A DNA stretch of 64,000 nucleotides from Amphiduros pacificus (taxonomy: Eukaryota; Annelida; Polychaeta; Phyllodocida; Hesionidae). Positions within the stretch are counted from its first letter, which is position 1. Every line of letters starts with the position of its first letter. The stretch is from NCBI GenBank assembly GCA_949316495.1, contig OX439008.1, positions 37,593,822 to 37,657,821 of the forward strand. Reading direction: 5' to 3'. Below are positions 24,677-37,939 of this stretch, one piece after another. Below the pieces are notes generated by a model, which did no database searches, was not told the origin of the DNA, and worked only from the letters and a program-made list of their open reading frames with translations. A program made the position numbers and the translations under genes.

Positions 24677-27600
24677 CATTTTAGTCTTGGCTTCAGGTCT
24701 TGTACGGGTACAGAGAGCGAGGACATATAATTATGGCTTGTGATGACTAGCAGATTGGGTATTATCTCAGCTGATCATCTCATAGCCTTATACTTGGACA
24801 TGCTTAGATTAGGAGAATTATCTACCACAGATTTGCAGAGAATATGAGCACTTCCCTGCATTGTTAGAAATAAGCAGTGTTGTGTAGCTTGTCTGAGTAT
24901 TTGTGTAATTTGTCAGAACTATATTCATACAACTTTTATATTACTGTCTAGAGTCAGTATATTTTGATACATGGGTGTTAAATATGTTTTATACATGTAT
25001 AGATGTTTGTATGATACTTTAGATACAAAACTTATACTGAGCACAATATCCTGGTCATGTGATGTCACACTGTTGTTTTTTCAAAGCTTGGTAGGACTCA
25101 ACTAGAAACCAGAATGCCTAAGATGATATGTATGTACGTAGTGTGTAGCTAGCACAAAATGCCTTCAATTTTTTCAGAACTCTCTTTCCATCAGAATACA
25201 ATTGTTTATTTTCACTAGAGTACAATGGCTGTGATAGATTTATATAGTTCATGAAATCTATTTTGAAAATTTGATACTCCTCTCCGTATTAAATCAAACA
25301 AGCTAACTTGCTTGCATCAGAATATCAAAACTGCTTAAATCCTTATCAGTATTCTATATATATATACACATATATATTAAATAGAAGTTAGGCAGTGCAG
25401 GGTGTAGGACAAAGCCATTGGCTAGCAAGTCAAGGTCACTTTTCTGCTGAACTGCACTGAGATGTGTTAAAATTTTCAAATGGTTACCATATCAACTCGC
25501 AGACTAATTTTTAACTTCAAACTCTCTAAATTTGAAAAAAAACTGCATTGGCTGTGCTGCTTTCTGTAGGATTTACCATGATGTGCAAGTGTGTTGAATC
25601 TGATTCTCTTTTCTCAGTTAGAAATGGTTATTGAAGTTTATAGAAATTGTGCTTGGACTGGCTATCAAAGGTCAAATCCATATATACCTGAGAAGACCAG
25701 GGATGATGTCAGCACATGTGTATGGTACTTATTATGTGAGATCAAATTGACCTCCTGTCACATTTCCCTTCCACAAACCGAATAACAACAGTTATCAAAA
25801 TAAGCCAAAAAACATATGCATTCATCTCACGGAGCTAGAACTAGAAATGGCCATCTAAATTATGAGCAAAGTAGGAGCAAATTCTGAACTTTAAGTAAAA
25901 TCATTTGAAACTGGATATAAACACTTTTAAGTGAGATATTATTGGACCTAGTCATGGTTTCATTGTTAAATGTAAGAGAAATGTGGGAATGTTAACTGTA
26001 GCCATGGTGGATATATGCAGGTCTCCTTGATAATGATTTCTGTGAACACCTGACGATGACTAAACACAACTGACCTTGTATGGCTCTCCTATATTGGAAA
26101 ACACAAAACAAAGGTCTGGGCAAATGTATCGCACCAACTTCACCCTGGCCTCCCCATTGGCTTATCTAAGTGGGTCATTGGCAGGAATGTCATCAAATAG
26201 AAAATATATGTTTGCTTTCTAATTATTGCAAGTTGAAATTTGTCATGAACTGAAAGCTTATATCCCTTTCATTATATTGGCATTTAGAATTTTTCAATTT
26301 CGGATTTTATGATATTTAGGATATCAATTTGAAGCAACTGGTTTTTTTTCAGAGCAATTTTGGGACATACCTAAAAATATTGTTTGAGAAAATAATCTTT
26401 ATTTAATTTGCATGTCAGTTACTTTTTCTTTCAAAATGATCTGATAGAGAGGAAACAATGTTGCGACATTCTAATATTAATACTATACCACGCTATTTTA
26501 TCTTCAGATAAAAGCAGTATGTACACAATGCATAATTTATCAGTAAGTTACCATATACGGTTACTGGATGCTTGTATATTTTGTGATCAATTTTGTTCAA
26601 GTTGGAAAGGTTTGTTTGGAATAAGGGTTCGACCTTGGGGATTGTCCATATGTGGTAGGGTATTGATCTTTATATACCTGGGTCAAGTCAAATCAGGTCT
26701 TAACTAATACTATTGACAGGGAGGGGATTATGCCAATATGGAAACTGGCAGTCCACCCCCGGGTGACGTGCAGCAGAGACGCCATATTGATTTGCACCCT
26801 GCCTGACCTCTATGTCTGCCTGGGTCATTTAGAAAAGTCATTAATTGATTATGTAAGTTGTGCACAATGCGCTCATCAGTGATATTGTTGTCTGTATGTT
26901 AATGCTTGCAAACAGACTCACTCTATATACAAGGGATGGCTAACTGTGCATTGCTTTATTATCTTGACTCGTTAGTGCAAAAATATGATTTCAACAAATT
27001 TCTCCATGTTTATTCATCACAATAGCATCTACTGAGAATTTGCTCATTTTAAGACAGAAGTCATAATGGACAAGAATCTGTACATATGAAATTCATGAAC
27101 AAGAATTACACAAAAAGAATTTTCAGTTAATTTTCCATTGAAAGTTGAGCTCTTCATAGCTCTAAAGGTGAGATACTTGCAAGTTTTTAAATTTGCTTTG
27201 TACCTCTTTTAGAATGTGGCACTATGAAGTTTGATGATATAGATGATAATAGTAGCAAGGATAAGCCAGGTTGGGTTAATCTCTTAGTCAGTACAGGGTG
27301 TGTCAGCTTGGGTGGGGTGTGGTACACTGGCCTCAGTTCTATCTGTCTGTGGTTCCTGAATCAGTCAGCAACCACACTAGATGAAGCCATCTTGCTCAAT
27401 AGTCAACAACAATGCACAGTCAGAATCCAGAAATGTGAAAGTAATTCATTTGTGGTTACACTGTTCCTTATTAATAAAAACAATAATAATATCAGCATAA
27501 AGATTCCAGCACCATGACATATTCATGGAAACAAATACAGAATAGATTGAAGGTGAATAGAAGCTAGTTGACAGCCAGAGAAAGATCTCACAAGAATGGT

Positions 27601-30600
27601 AGCAATTAATGTCACACAAGTAATGTTTTACAGTAACTAATGTACAAGCGCTGATAGCTTGGTGACCCATACATCAAAACTGCCAAGTTCCTCTTTGCTC
27701 AAAATATTCAAGTTTTCCAAACCTTTCAGTCCAGAACGGTGCACAATGGTTTAACAGTCTGGTGACACTATTTGTTGTGTTTTACTGTCAGTTTTCTCTA
27801 AGAATGAGTCTTGTTTTTTGTATGGCATAAATATTATTGTTATGATTGGTAAATATTTGGCGAGCTTGGGTCACAGGACATTTAAATAATGTACATTTCT
27901 TTTAATCATAGACGGTATTTAAATGAATATTGTGAAGTTCATTTTTACCAAACTTTATCCAATTTTAATTTAAGACCCCTGGGAGTGACTTCATATTGAA
28001 TAATTTCTCATAATTGATAAGGGTTGTCTGATTATTAATGTGTGTGTATTTATTGTGATTCTTGTTTTGTCTATAATTATGGAATGTGTTTATGAGTATC
28101 GCTGTTCATTTCTAGTCATTCTTGCATATGTAACATATTCAGTTATGCCATATTTCATTCAGTAAAGAGGGGTATTCAGTGGTGATAATTTAAACAATAT
28201 AATTATTATGTGGTTGTGGTTTTTATATACCATGTATAGTATGTTTTGTGCATGGGAGGTGGGTTGATTATAGGAAGGGGAGTGGCTAAATGCTGGTTGT
28301 ACAGATGATTGACAGGTGAAATGGGTGTTGGAGGGAAAATGATTTTTTTCTCTTATTTTTGAAGTCATTCCCATGGTTTGCACATAATGGTGATGTTTTT
28401 TTTAATAATTTATTATTATATAAATATTAAATAGAAATAATTGTGTTTAATAATAGAGTAAAAAGAAGGGCAGTATGAAAATTATTGAGAAGGGATATTC
28501 CATGTAACCATATATAAGGTAATTTCCAAATGATTTTATATGGTCGAAAGATAAGATCTTTGATGCCAAAGTGTATATTGCACAGAGGGATAGCAAGAAC
28601 CTGTATAAATTGTTGTTATTGAATGTTAAAAATACTAGATGCTATACAGTAAGCCTTCTGTGAATATGAGAAGTTCTAGGGTAGACCAAGTGGAATTAGA
28701 ACTAGAGGAAAGGAAATGCAGAGAAAGATGAGTACTCAGATATCTGATTCCATGGTGCTCAGTGATAGATTGTTTAAGATTGTAGAACTAGATGCTTCAT
28801 AGAAAAGTTACATGCAACTGAAATTTTGAAATATTTGGCCTATCAGAATAGCCATATAGTTAAAGTTAAACTGCTATGGGTTTTGTTTTATTTTAATCAC
28901 AGTTTTAAGTGTTTATCATTTTGCACTTTACAAATTACCTCTACTATTCAGGTACAGATATTACTAACACCTCTGAAGTTTTCTACTGATACCCCAATGT
29001 GTGCTACAAGTCATATTTATATTTCTAGGTCAGTTTGTATTTTCCTGGTGCTTTTCACTGTTATGTGCACTTTTATTTTGCAAAGTTTCTCACCCATCAA
29101 TTTACCAGTCAGTTTTTCAACATCAGTTTGTTACTCACCAAAGGTTTTGTTGTTTACACCTTTTTATTTTAATGACTGATATCTTGATTTACTTGTCATT
29201 AGGTCTTGCCAGTTTTGTATTATTTACAAGAGAAAATAATTTATTTGAAATATGAAAACATAGTTTAACATGCAGTGTTAGCAATAGATAGTGTTGAAAA
29301 GAGTTGTATATATATATATATATTGACTAATAATAATGGTTAATAAACCAAATAAGAAAAATTGTATATGAGAACTAATTTTGAATTAATGGAATAATTA
29401 ATGGAAGATAATCAAAATTTTGCCAATATGATTTTGGCAGTTGATCTCATGATTATGCATTGTGATACTGTGACGGTGTATAGATTCTGTTAAGGAGAAC
29501 AAAGATATTGTTGGATGATGGGTGGAAAAAGTTTGGCAAAGAAACTGGTCTCTTATAGAAAGGTGTATGAATGTGTCCTCATCCTCCGTTCAGGTTGAGG
29601 AATGAAAGACCAATGCTGTCTTGACAAAAAATATGAATATTATTAGGAAATTGACAGGAATATGGGAATGGGTAGTTTATTTTGTAATACAGGTTCTTGG
29701 TATCCCTTTAAACTTGCCTTGTCATGAAGAAAAATATTAAACAATGTCTATTTTTGCTGAATGGTTGTGATGCAGAATATAAAAAAGTAACATGGCGTGT
29801 GCTAATTTCCAATTTTGATACAACCCCTTGCATGATATTTGGGGACTGGATCAAAACTCACAGTTGCTGCTAAAATCATTCCATTTGGTCTTGTGATGTG
29901 ATTTTGTCCATATTGTATATGCTTGTTGCCATGGCGCGGCATGGGCAACTAGATAAGCTGATTTGTGAATGATTGGTAAGGTTCTATAAAAGCACAACTA
30001 AAAAAATACAGTATATTTACAAAGAGTCTCTTGGTGTGCTGTTTATATATATATATATATGTAAAAATAAAAAGTGACTTTGTGGTTCATTGTACACACT
30101 GAGGCGTAATGTAAAATGTTACTGATATTGAAATATTCTGCCCTGATATTACAAAAGACAGTAAGTGATATAAAGTTAGATTATGTTTACTGTATTTTGT
30201 CATGGGGGAGCAGAATCATTAATGGGTTTATACGAGTGATGATCAGTGTTTATAAGATCACTTGGTGACTGTGAAACATGGCTTCCATATGAATATTCAC
30301 GAGTCCATCTTACACCAGATGTTCGCATCAAAAAGAAATGTAAGGAAACACACATCCCCATTTTGTGGCATACATGTGTATGATGAACTGCTGTGTGCTG
30401 GATTCTCAGGCACATGGGAGGCTAAATGACTGTGTGTCTTCACAAATCAAGTGAGATTGACATAATTCAAACAGAAGCAGCTTGCCAGGGTCAGAGGTTA
30501 GATTTTTACCCATCATTCTATAGACATGTTTCACAGTTTATCACTCATTTGTTTATACAAAATGAAGAGAAAAACTTTAAAAGAAACTTGCCAGTCTGTG

Positions 30601-32009
30601 TGATGAAAAACTGTTTTGTAATAAATTATCAATAATAATTCACAAAATGGTTGCTATGGTTACTATTGTAAAGTATTGAACCCATTATGGGGATCATAAA
30701 CATATATGTTTTATAGGAATATGTTGGATGTATAAACATAGTAAAAAGTACTGTGAACTTGCTTTAATAAAAAAAGGTTGTAAAATGGGAAACATGTTGG
30801 TATATATAGATATACATATATATTATGGACACTGAATCAAAGCCACGTTCTGTACATTTTGCAGTGTGCCCAACATGTGGCATCATGTTGAATATCAATT
30901 TAAATTTTAGAGAATTTATATTTGTGTGTATGTATTTTGAGAAATGTCTATAATACCATTGAAAAATATAGACTTGACATTTTGTGGTACAAATATAAGC
31001 ATATTATACGAATGGAGTGGTGCCTATATTCCTCAATAACTATACAACAAATGGGCAGGGGTCAAACAAATTTAGATACATTCTTATCTGTGCAGTGACA
31101 GATTTCTTTTGGCTTCTGGCTTTGAAATTTCTTTGGCTTGAAATTCAAGATTTTCTTTTTATATGACATTGGTACCATTTGAAGTGAATTATTGTTGTTT
31201 CATTATGGAAACATTTTTTTCAAATAAGATGAATATCTTTTATCACATTGAAAATTATAGACTGCATCACACAATTTTGCAATTTGTTATGTGTTATGAT
31301 TGTCTAAAGATTTAGGAGTTTTGTGATATTTTTTTATCAATTGTGTAGATTCAGTGGACAATTGGTACCAGTCTCAAAAGACCTTGTGAAAATCCTGATT
31401 TTTTTATCTTAATGCTTTGCTTGGCTTGTGCAAAATTATGCTGCTAATAAAAGAAAACTATGGATAAATCAAGAATAAATGTGCAGGATTTCGAAAATAT
31501 AAAATTGAAACAAAATTACATGATCATCCCATTCAAGTTTACGCCATCTCTCTTTTTCTTTTTATTTCTTAAGATTTTCTTATGTGATACATCTTCACTT
31601 TATGTGAGTAAAGTACATTCCAATTCTCGCTTTGTAAATAAGATTTTGATAGGTTTTATTGAGTGAACATTGAAGTAGAAAAAATAATGGCCATATAATC
31701 TAGGTGGCTATCTTGTGTTAGCACTTGTGTTGAGACACATAGCAATCTTTTTCTCCCACATTAAAACAGTTTAAGATCATGCCTGTCATCTTGCCATTAT
31801 AATCTAATTAGGTGGCAACCTTTGTGCAACAGCATCTATTTAGTTACCACATTTTCTGAAAATGTCTGGCAGATCTTTAAAATTTGACGATGAGCTGCTA
31901 GCTTTTGATGGGACAGAATATGTTCTGAATGGAATTAGTGTAAATGGGAGGCAACAACTCAAGTCGGCACACTGATCAAGTTACTCCCATCGAGGCAACC
32001 TGAGAGGCA
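24677..32009. other. Gene-free AT-rich region
   Basis: More than 7 kb without a supported gene. Open frames are short and lack domains. (TA)n microsatellites occur near 25357, 29308 and 30045. A somewhat GC-richer patch at 26740-26830 shows no exon. I see no mobile element that I can name. Confidence 0.45.
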
Positions 32010-32108
32010 TATAAAATGTGAAACTGAAGGGAGCAGTCATTGTCATCACCTGCATTGCTGCTGAAACTCGCTTGCAGTTTGTAGCCATTTTTACCTGGTT
32101 TTTCTGCA
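32010..32108 (+). promoter_or_regulatory. Second candidate TATA-type core promoter
   Basis: TATAAAA at 32010 is followed 29 bp later by the initiator-like GTCATTG (A at 32039). The downstream stretch contains GCTG, AACTC and TAGCCATTT (32082-32090) and then CTGCAG|GTTATT, a possible donor. The candidate at 24.6 kb shows the same order of GCTG, AACTC, TAGCCATTT and CAG|GT. The two might therefore be duplicated first exons, though the spacing differs (64 against 43 bp). No coding exon is adjacent. Motif-level evidence only. Confidence 0.28.
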
Positions 32109-34071
32109 GGTTATTACCTGGGGCATCAGGGAGAAACAGTAAGATAATATTGTGATTTATTTAAGCAATACCATTATGGAAGTAGAAAACAATTATGGAA
32201 ATATAAACCCTCTTAATGAATTAGTTGTCCTTTATTTTGTTTGGCATATATTGTATACCATACAATCTAATATGGATAATAGTATTTTAATTTTGAAAGC
32301 AGACCAGTTTTATTCACTCAGACCAGATTCTTATTTCAGGTGACCTTCTGTCCCTTTTGGCATGATACTTAGTTGGCTTTTGTGAAATGGCACAGACTTT
32401 TGAAGAATTCATATGATATTGATCAAATATTCTTAAACCCTGTTTCAGATAACAAAAGTTGTATTGATCAGGACTATTATTGCTCTGTTTCAAACTGTAC
32501 ACATTTTGAGACAGTTGGCTGTATGTAATTGAAGAGTTGAGCTTGAAATGTTATGTTACATAATTCTGGATAAGTTGCTTATCCACATAACCCCCAGTGA
32601 CTGAGAATATTTTCCAATTGCATTTGGTATTCATTGAATTGTTGCTGTTTAAGAGTTCCACCATATTGCTGATGGATTATGGTTTAAGAATATATATATT
32701 TTCTGTTTAAAACAGAATTTTTATTTACTGTAAATGGTTTTGGCAATGACGAAATTCTTACATTCAACTAGCTTGCTGCTTGCAAAACACTTTTATTTGA
32801 TGCACATTTTAATTTCACCTCACTGCCACCAAGCGTTGCTACTGGTTTGTATATTAAAAAACAAAAGAGCAACAATTATTTTCCATGTCGCAATGTATAA
32901 AATGCCCAGAGTCCAACATTTTCTCAGTAATGAAATAACAGTAATGTTTCCAGTGCTGAGTATTGAATATATCAATAAATATGTCATATGATTTAATTTA
33001 TTGAATGTTGTACATCACTGTGACAAATAGCGGCATAATCATATTGATAAATATATAGGTAAACGTGGGTCATATATATTTTTAACAGAGTGAATCTTTT
33101 GTTGTGTAACACAAGTATTGTGACCACTCCATGTGGTTTATAGTATCTGAGTGTAATTTGAATAATGATAGATTTTGTAATCATTTACGCATGGTTGTAA
33201 GAACACCAATGGACCAAAGATTTGAGAGGAATATACTTCCTCAATACGCAAGTGCATGCAGCTTATTTTTTGAGACAAGAAAGATTATAATGAAATTAAG
33301 ATAATTATAGAAAAAAAGGTGGTAAAATGGGTGACATTGTTGTCAAAAAAATGATCAATATAATGTGGTTCACATGTATCAAACTGCACGATTTGGGTGC
33401 CACACCTAGTAAAATGTAAAATGTTTGATTTTATAAGAGACAAATTTGTTGTATAGAAAAAAATAAACACCAGTGTGCTAGTCAACTCATGTTGAACAAC
33501 TGCTATGTTTGATATTTGTCATTGTCCAAAAGTAATTTTTGCTGTGGTTTTTGGAATAGTAAAAAAGTATGTGAACACAAAATGGATGTCTTCTGTTCTT
33601 TTTTTGAAATAAAATATTCTTCATGTGTCAGATGATATAAATGTCTTTTATAGTGCTCAAGGTGAGACTAGGTTTGCAGTTTATATTTACAAGTTCTCAA
33701 ATATATGGATATATGATGGAGAAACAGGATATAAAAGAAGAATGCAATATACCAGTGTCATTTAAAATATAAAAAAATAGAATTAGATCTGAAATGATTT
33801 ATATTGCATTGCTAGGATTATCCAAGATAAAAGAATACTTATTGTCCTCGAAAATAGAAGAAAACAATAAACCTTGCCAGGTTGACCTCAGGAAAAACAG
33901 CTGAGATTATTAAATTCTGAAAATCATGTGCATATCAAAGCTCTTGACACTGATAGATAAGGGTTTTCTTAAGTAACTCCTTCATAATGTGATAATTAGA
34001 ATTCCATTACTGTAAGGTTTTAATACCTGAGTAGAATTTTCTACCTGTTTTACTGCCTATTTTCTATTTAT
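32109..34071. other. Gene-free AT-rich region
   Basis: No supported gene, RNA or named element. The open frames at 32152-33485 are short, on both strands, and lack domains. Confidence 0.45.
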
Positions 34072-34460
34072 TAGGCTCAGAATCTTTCTTGTCTTTTTAT
34101 GACTTTTTGCTAAAATTTAATAGCTATCACTGAGGTGTCCGAGGAGGCTGCCCCTTTCAATATTATGACAAATATCAGCCAATGAGAATTGATATTACAA
34201 AATAGCTTCTGCTGTGAAGGGGAGAGACTTTCTGTCATTCCATCTGTGAACTTCGGTCTCCTCTGAATCTACTGGTCAGAGTTGTGAGCTATCAGTAGGC
34301 TAGATGTTTGGGGGACCAATTATTAACTGTTTTACATTAGGCTCAGAATTCTTTCCATATTTTTATGACTTTTAGTTATCTAATAGTTATCACAGCATTG
34401 TCATTTTGACATGAAACATATCAGCCAATGATAATCAAGATAACAAATTCAATATGTGAT
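34072..34460. repeat. Diverged tandem duplication, 265-bp offset
   Basis: The stretch at 34072-34200 (TAGGCTCAGAATCTTTC, then TTTTTATGACTTTT, then AATATCAGCCAATGA) recurs at 34337-34460 with the same order (TAGGCTCAGAATTCTTTCC, TTTTTATGACTTTT, CATATCAGCCAATGA). The copies are clearly related but carry substitutions and indels. This is an old local duplication or two copies of an unnamed repeat. Confidence 0.75.
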
Positions 34461-35721
34461 CTGCATTTTGATTTTTATATTATGACATTTATGAACCTCT
34501 GTGGGATGAGGTGTTTTAATTATGGATCTACAGAGTTTCAGAGGTATAAATATGTTTTCTCTAATAAGGTTAGGACTTAGTTTAAATTCTGAATTACTCA
34601 CTGTTGGTTAATCATGTGACCATGGAATAAATAGACAATCCATTTTATCCATGTTAATACTATAATTAAGACTATTCCATTTATGAAGAGCCACACCACC
34701 ATTGTGCCATAAGGGCTCCTTTAACTAGGTGAAAAAGTTCAAGGATGTTGAGTAGAAAAACAAGATAAACAAATTATTTATTTCTGGTCAGATTGTGATA
34801 TGATATTTCCAAGATTTCCTACATATTTTGTTACAAAATTCAGGACATTGACAAAACTCACAATAAATCCAATTATTAAAATTCACAAACTAAAGTCAAA
34901 TTACCTAACATGGAAACAATGGAAGTATGACATATACACTCAACTGATTGGAACATTGAAGGTGTAAATCTATTTGTAGTGCCAACCCAATAGCTTAGAT
35001 GCAGGCAACTTGGAACCCTAGTCACCAATACCTTCACAAAAATATTTTTACTCAAGTTGTTGAAGTTTCTTCAAATATACAAAAATAAAAAATAAAAAGA
35101 ATGGCTTTATTTTATCAAAAGATGCATACTTAATTTACACAGATTAATCACATGTTCAGTTAGCCTCCCATGTCTTTTCTTCAAAGTTGTTTTTCTCAAA
35201 GTTGCTAAATTCAGCCATTTTCAGTTCTCACATCATCAAAACTAAGATTTATAAAAGTTATTCCTTGTTTTGTGTGAATTGCATGTTTAAAAAAACAGGC
35301 CAATCTTTCAAATATAATTCACATTCTGATATTTAAGAGTGGCTTATCAATTTTCTTAACCTCAAATTTAGAAATTTAATTTTGGGGATGGAATTCAATA
35401 AAACACTATCCCCTTCATGCAAATGCCATCATACATGTATGTAAATTGTTGTTTACCATATTAACAAGAAAGGTGACAATTAAAACATAGATGGCAAAAC
35501 ACCACAAACATGCCCACCACTGGCACCAGTTTACCTACATCACAGATTAGAAAGAATATATATATATTCGTTCTTATCTGTGGCTACATTGAGTCTCAAA
35601 TCCCAATCCTGCATGGACCCAGAGATATTTAAACATATTTAGTCCGGGAAAATCTCCCTGACCTTTCCATGTTGGAATAAAAAAGCATATTACAATATTT
35701 AGATCACAACATCAAATATCG
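34461..35721. other. Intergenic, nothing recognised
   Basis: AT-rich sequence between the 34-kb duplication and the inverted-repeat region. No gene or element was recognised. Confidence 0.4.
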
Positions 35722-35907
35722 GGTTGGACACAATCAAGGTCACTAGAGGCAGTCACTTAACATGAAAAATCAAACTTGTGACCTGCATTTCTAACTTACC
35801 GGTATGTTTTATTAAAATGCAAGGTCTCCTTGTCCTAAATCCAAAATCTTTTTGCACAAGGACATACCATTAAAATTTTATGGCTGCTTAACATACGTGT
35901 GTTGCAG

Positions 35908-37939
35908 GGGGTACATACTCTACAAACTATATACACTGATTTTGGATAATTAAGAAATCTTATCCAAATTAGTTATATTAATGAAACAAATATAAAGCAA
36001 ATAATTTAATATAGTGTATATAATGTTCTAACATAGTTAAAACTAAATTTGGACAACCAAAATTTTAAATATATAGAGAAAAAATGTTGAGACGGGGAAA
36101 TAACATTTTGATATTTTCAGTACTGCTCCAAGCAAAGATTATGACAACAAATTAACTTTAAATGAATCTCGACTCATAATGCTTATCAACTGCAGATAAA
36201 GAAAGAATATTTGTGAAAGATATAATATGCAACTGCCTAAGTATTTCACTTCTTATTGTTTTGAAAAAATTGATACATTACCTGGGGTACGTACTCTACA
36301 CATAATCTAACACAGAAACAACACTGATTTTCACAACAAAAATGAAATTGAAATATTTACAAAACTGATTTTTATTTTGAATTGACTTGCAATTGACATT
36401 CCATAAATTTTTAATACTTAGATATCTTCTTGAGCATCAAATAATTCTGTTACAGTATTGGGATGGGCTTCATCAAGGTCTGAATGTACACTCAGCAGTA
36501 TTACAATGCAATAAAATATTTTTTGATGTCACCAAACATTTAAGATGTTGCTTATGATAACAAGCTGAATAATACCTTTTAGATAAAAAAATAAACCATG
36601 AATCAGTGTACTATTTCCAAAACAATAAATATTTTGATGTCCTATACTTATTAAAAATAAACTGTTATGAATGTGCATTGTGTGCTGTACCTTTTTGTCA
36701 AGTTAAAGTTAACAACTAATACAAAGGATACATTGCACAAACAAGGTATATTTTGACTAATTATAATCCATTTAGTTTGTTTAGGATTGTCTGATGTATG
36801 ACATCATGGCAAACCTGGATTTTTTTTTAAAGGAATTTCTGGTTTTAAACCCTGTAATAAAAAAATCTACATTTCTAATAATGATTGATTGATTATATTT
36901 TATAGTTGTTTATACACGTACAATATAGGTACAAAAATATATTTGACCAATGTTGAGTATTGTAAGTGAAATAATTGTTGGTTGAAAATGAGATGTCTTG
37001 TCTGTTTGTAGTGTACGTACCCCCATCATAGCATATGTACCCCGTTGTACAAAGAGATGTTAGTGTTGGTCTTGATAGAATTTTAAATCATTTATGTTGT
37101 TTGTAAAGTGATGAGATGTCAAGTGGACAACTCTGTTAAAAAACCAGGTTTGATAATTATGTTTTGCCTTTTAACACAAAATTTCTAAAGATATGAAACA
37201 TGACGTTGCCTCCATATTTTTAATTGTATTCTTGTTTAATTTACTCATTTTGGCTATGTTCTTTGAATAAGAAGTCCACAAACTTTTGTACTTGATGGAT
37301 TCCTTGCTCTGTTTAGTTCATAAATTGTTACGAGCCACCTAGTCCAAGGGTGATCAGTATTTGGTAAATATTACTCAAATGCTGTAGTGTACGTACCCCA
37401 GAAGCAATTACATTTCAGTAAGTTCATGGAGTAGACTATACAGACTTTTATGATACTCATTTTACAATTAAATAATTATCAAACCATTTGTATTTACTTT
37501 TTATATACTTATTCAAAATTAACTTCAAAGTTTCACTTGGTCTGGCTAATGAATTTGGTAGAAATTCAAATATTACCAAAATTATTGTAAGAAATTTTGT
37601 GTAGAGAGCAAACACATAATTATTAAACAATTTCTAAAACTGTTGTTTTGTTAAACAGAGATGTCCACTTGACATCTCATCACTTTACAAACAATATAAA
37701 TGATTTTAAAGTCAATCAAGTCCAACACTAACACCTCTGTGAACAAGGGGGTACGTACTCTACAAGGGGGTACGTACACTACAATACAGACTTCACATCT
37801 CATTTTCTGGTTTTGGGAGCATGCTTTCAACCAATAATTATCTCACTAATAATACTCAACAGTAGCTCAATATGACTGTATAATATGAATTAGTTATCTT
37901 TTCTGGAACTACCAATTCACATGGAGGTACGTACTCTAC
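35908..37939. repeat. Recurring GGGGTACGTACTCTAC motif set
   Basis: A 16-bp motif, GGGGTACGTACTCTAC (or ...ACACTAC), occurs at 35908, 36284, 37748, 37767 and 37924 on the + strand and at 37008 and 37384 in reverse complement. A partial copy lies near 37037. The copies at 35908 and 36284 also share downstream ACACTGATTTT, so they sit in a ~375-bp duplication. The later ones lie inside the large inverted repeat, on both arms and near its centre. I did not notice the motif elsewhere in the window. It may be a conserved internal piece of an unnamed repetitive element. Confidence 0.7.
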
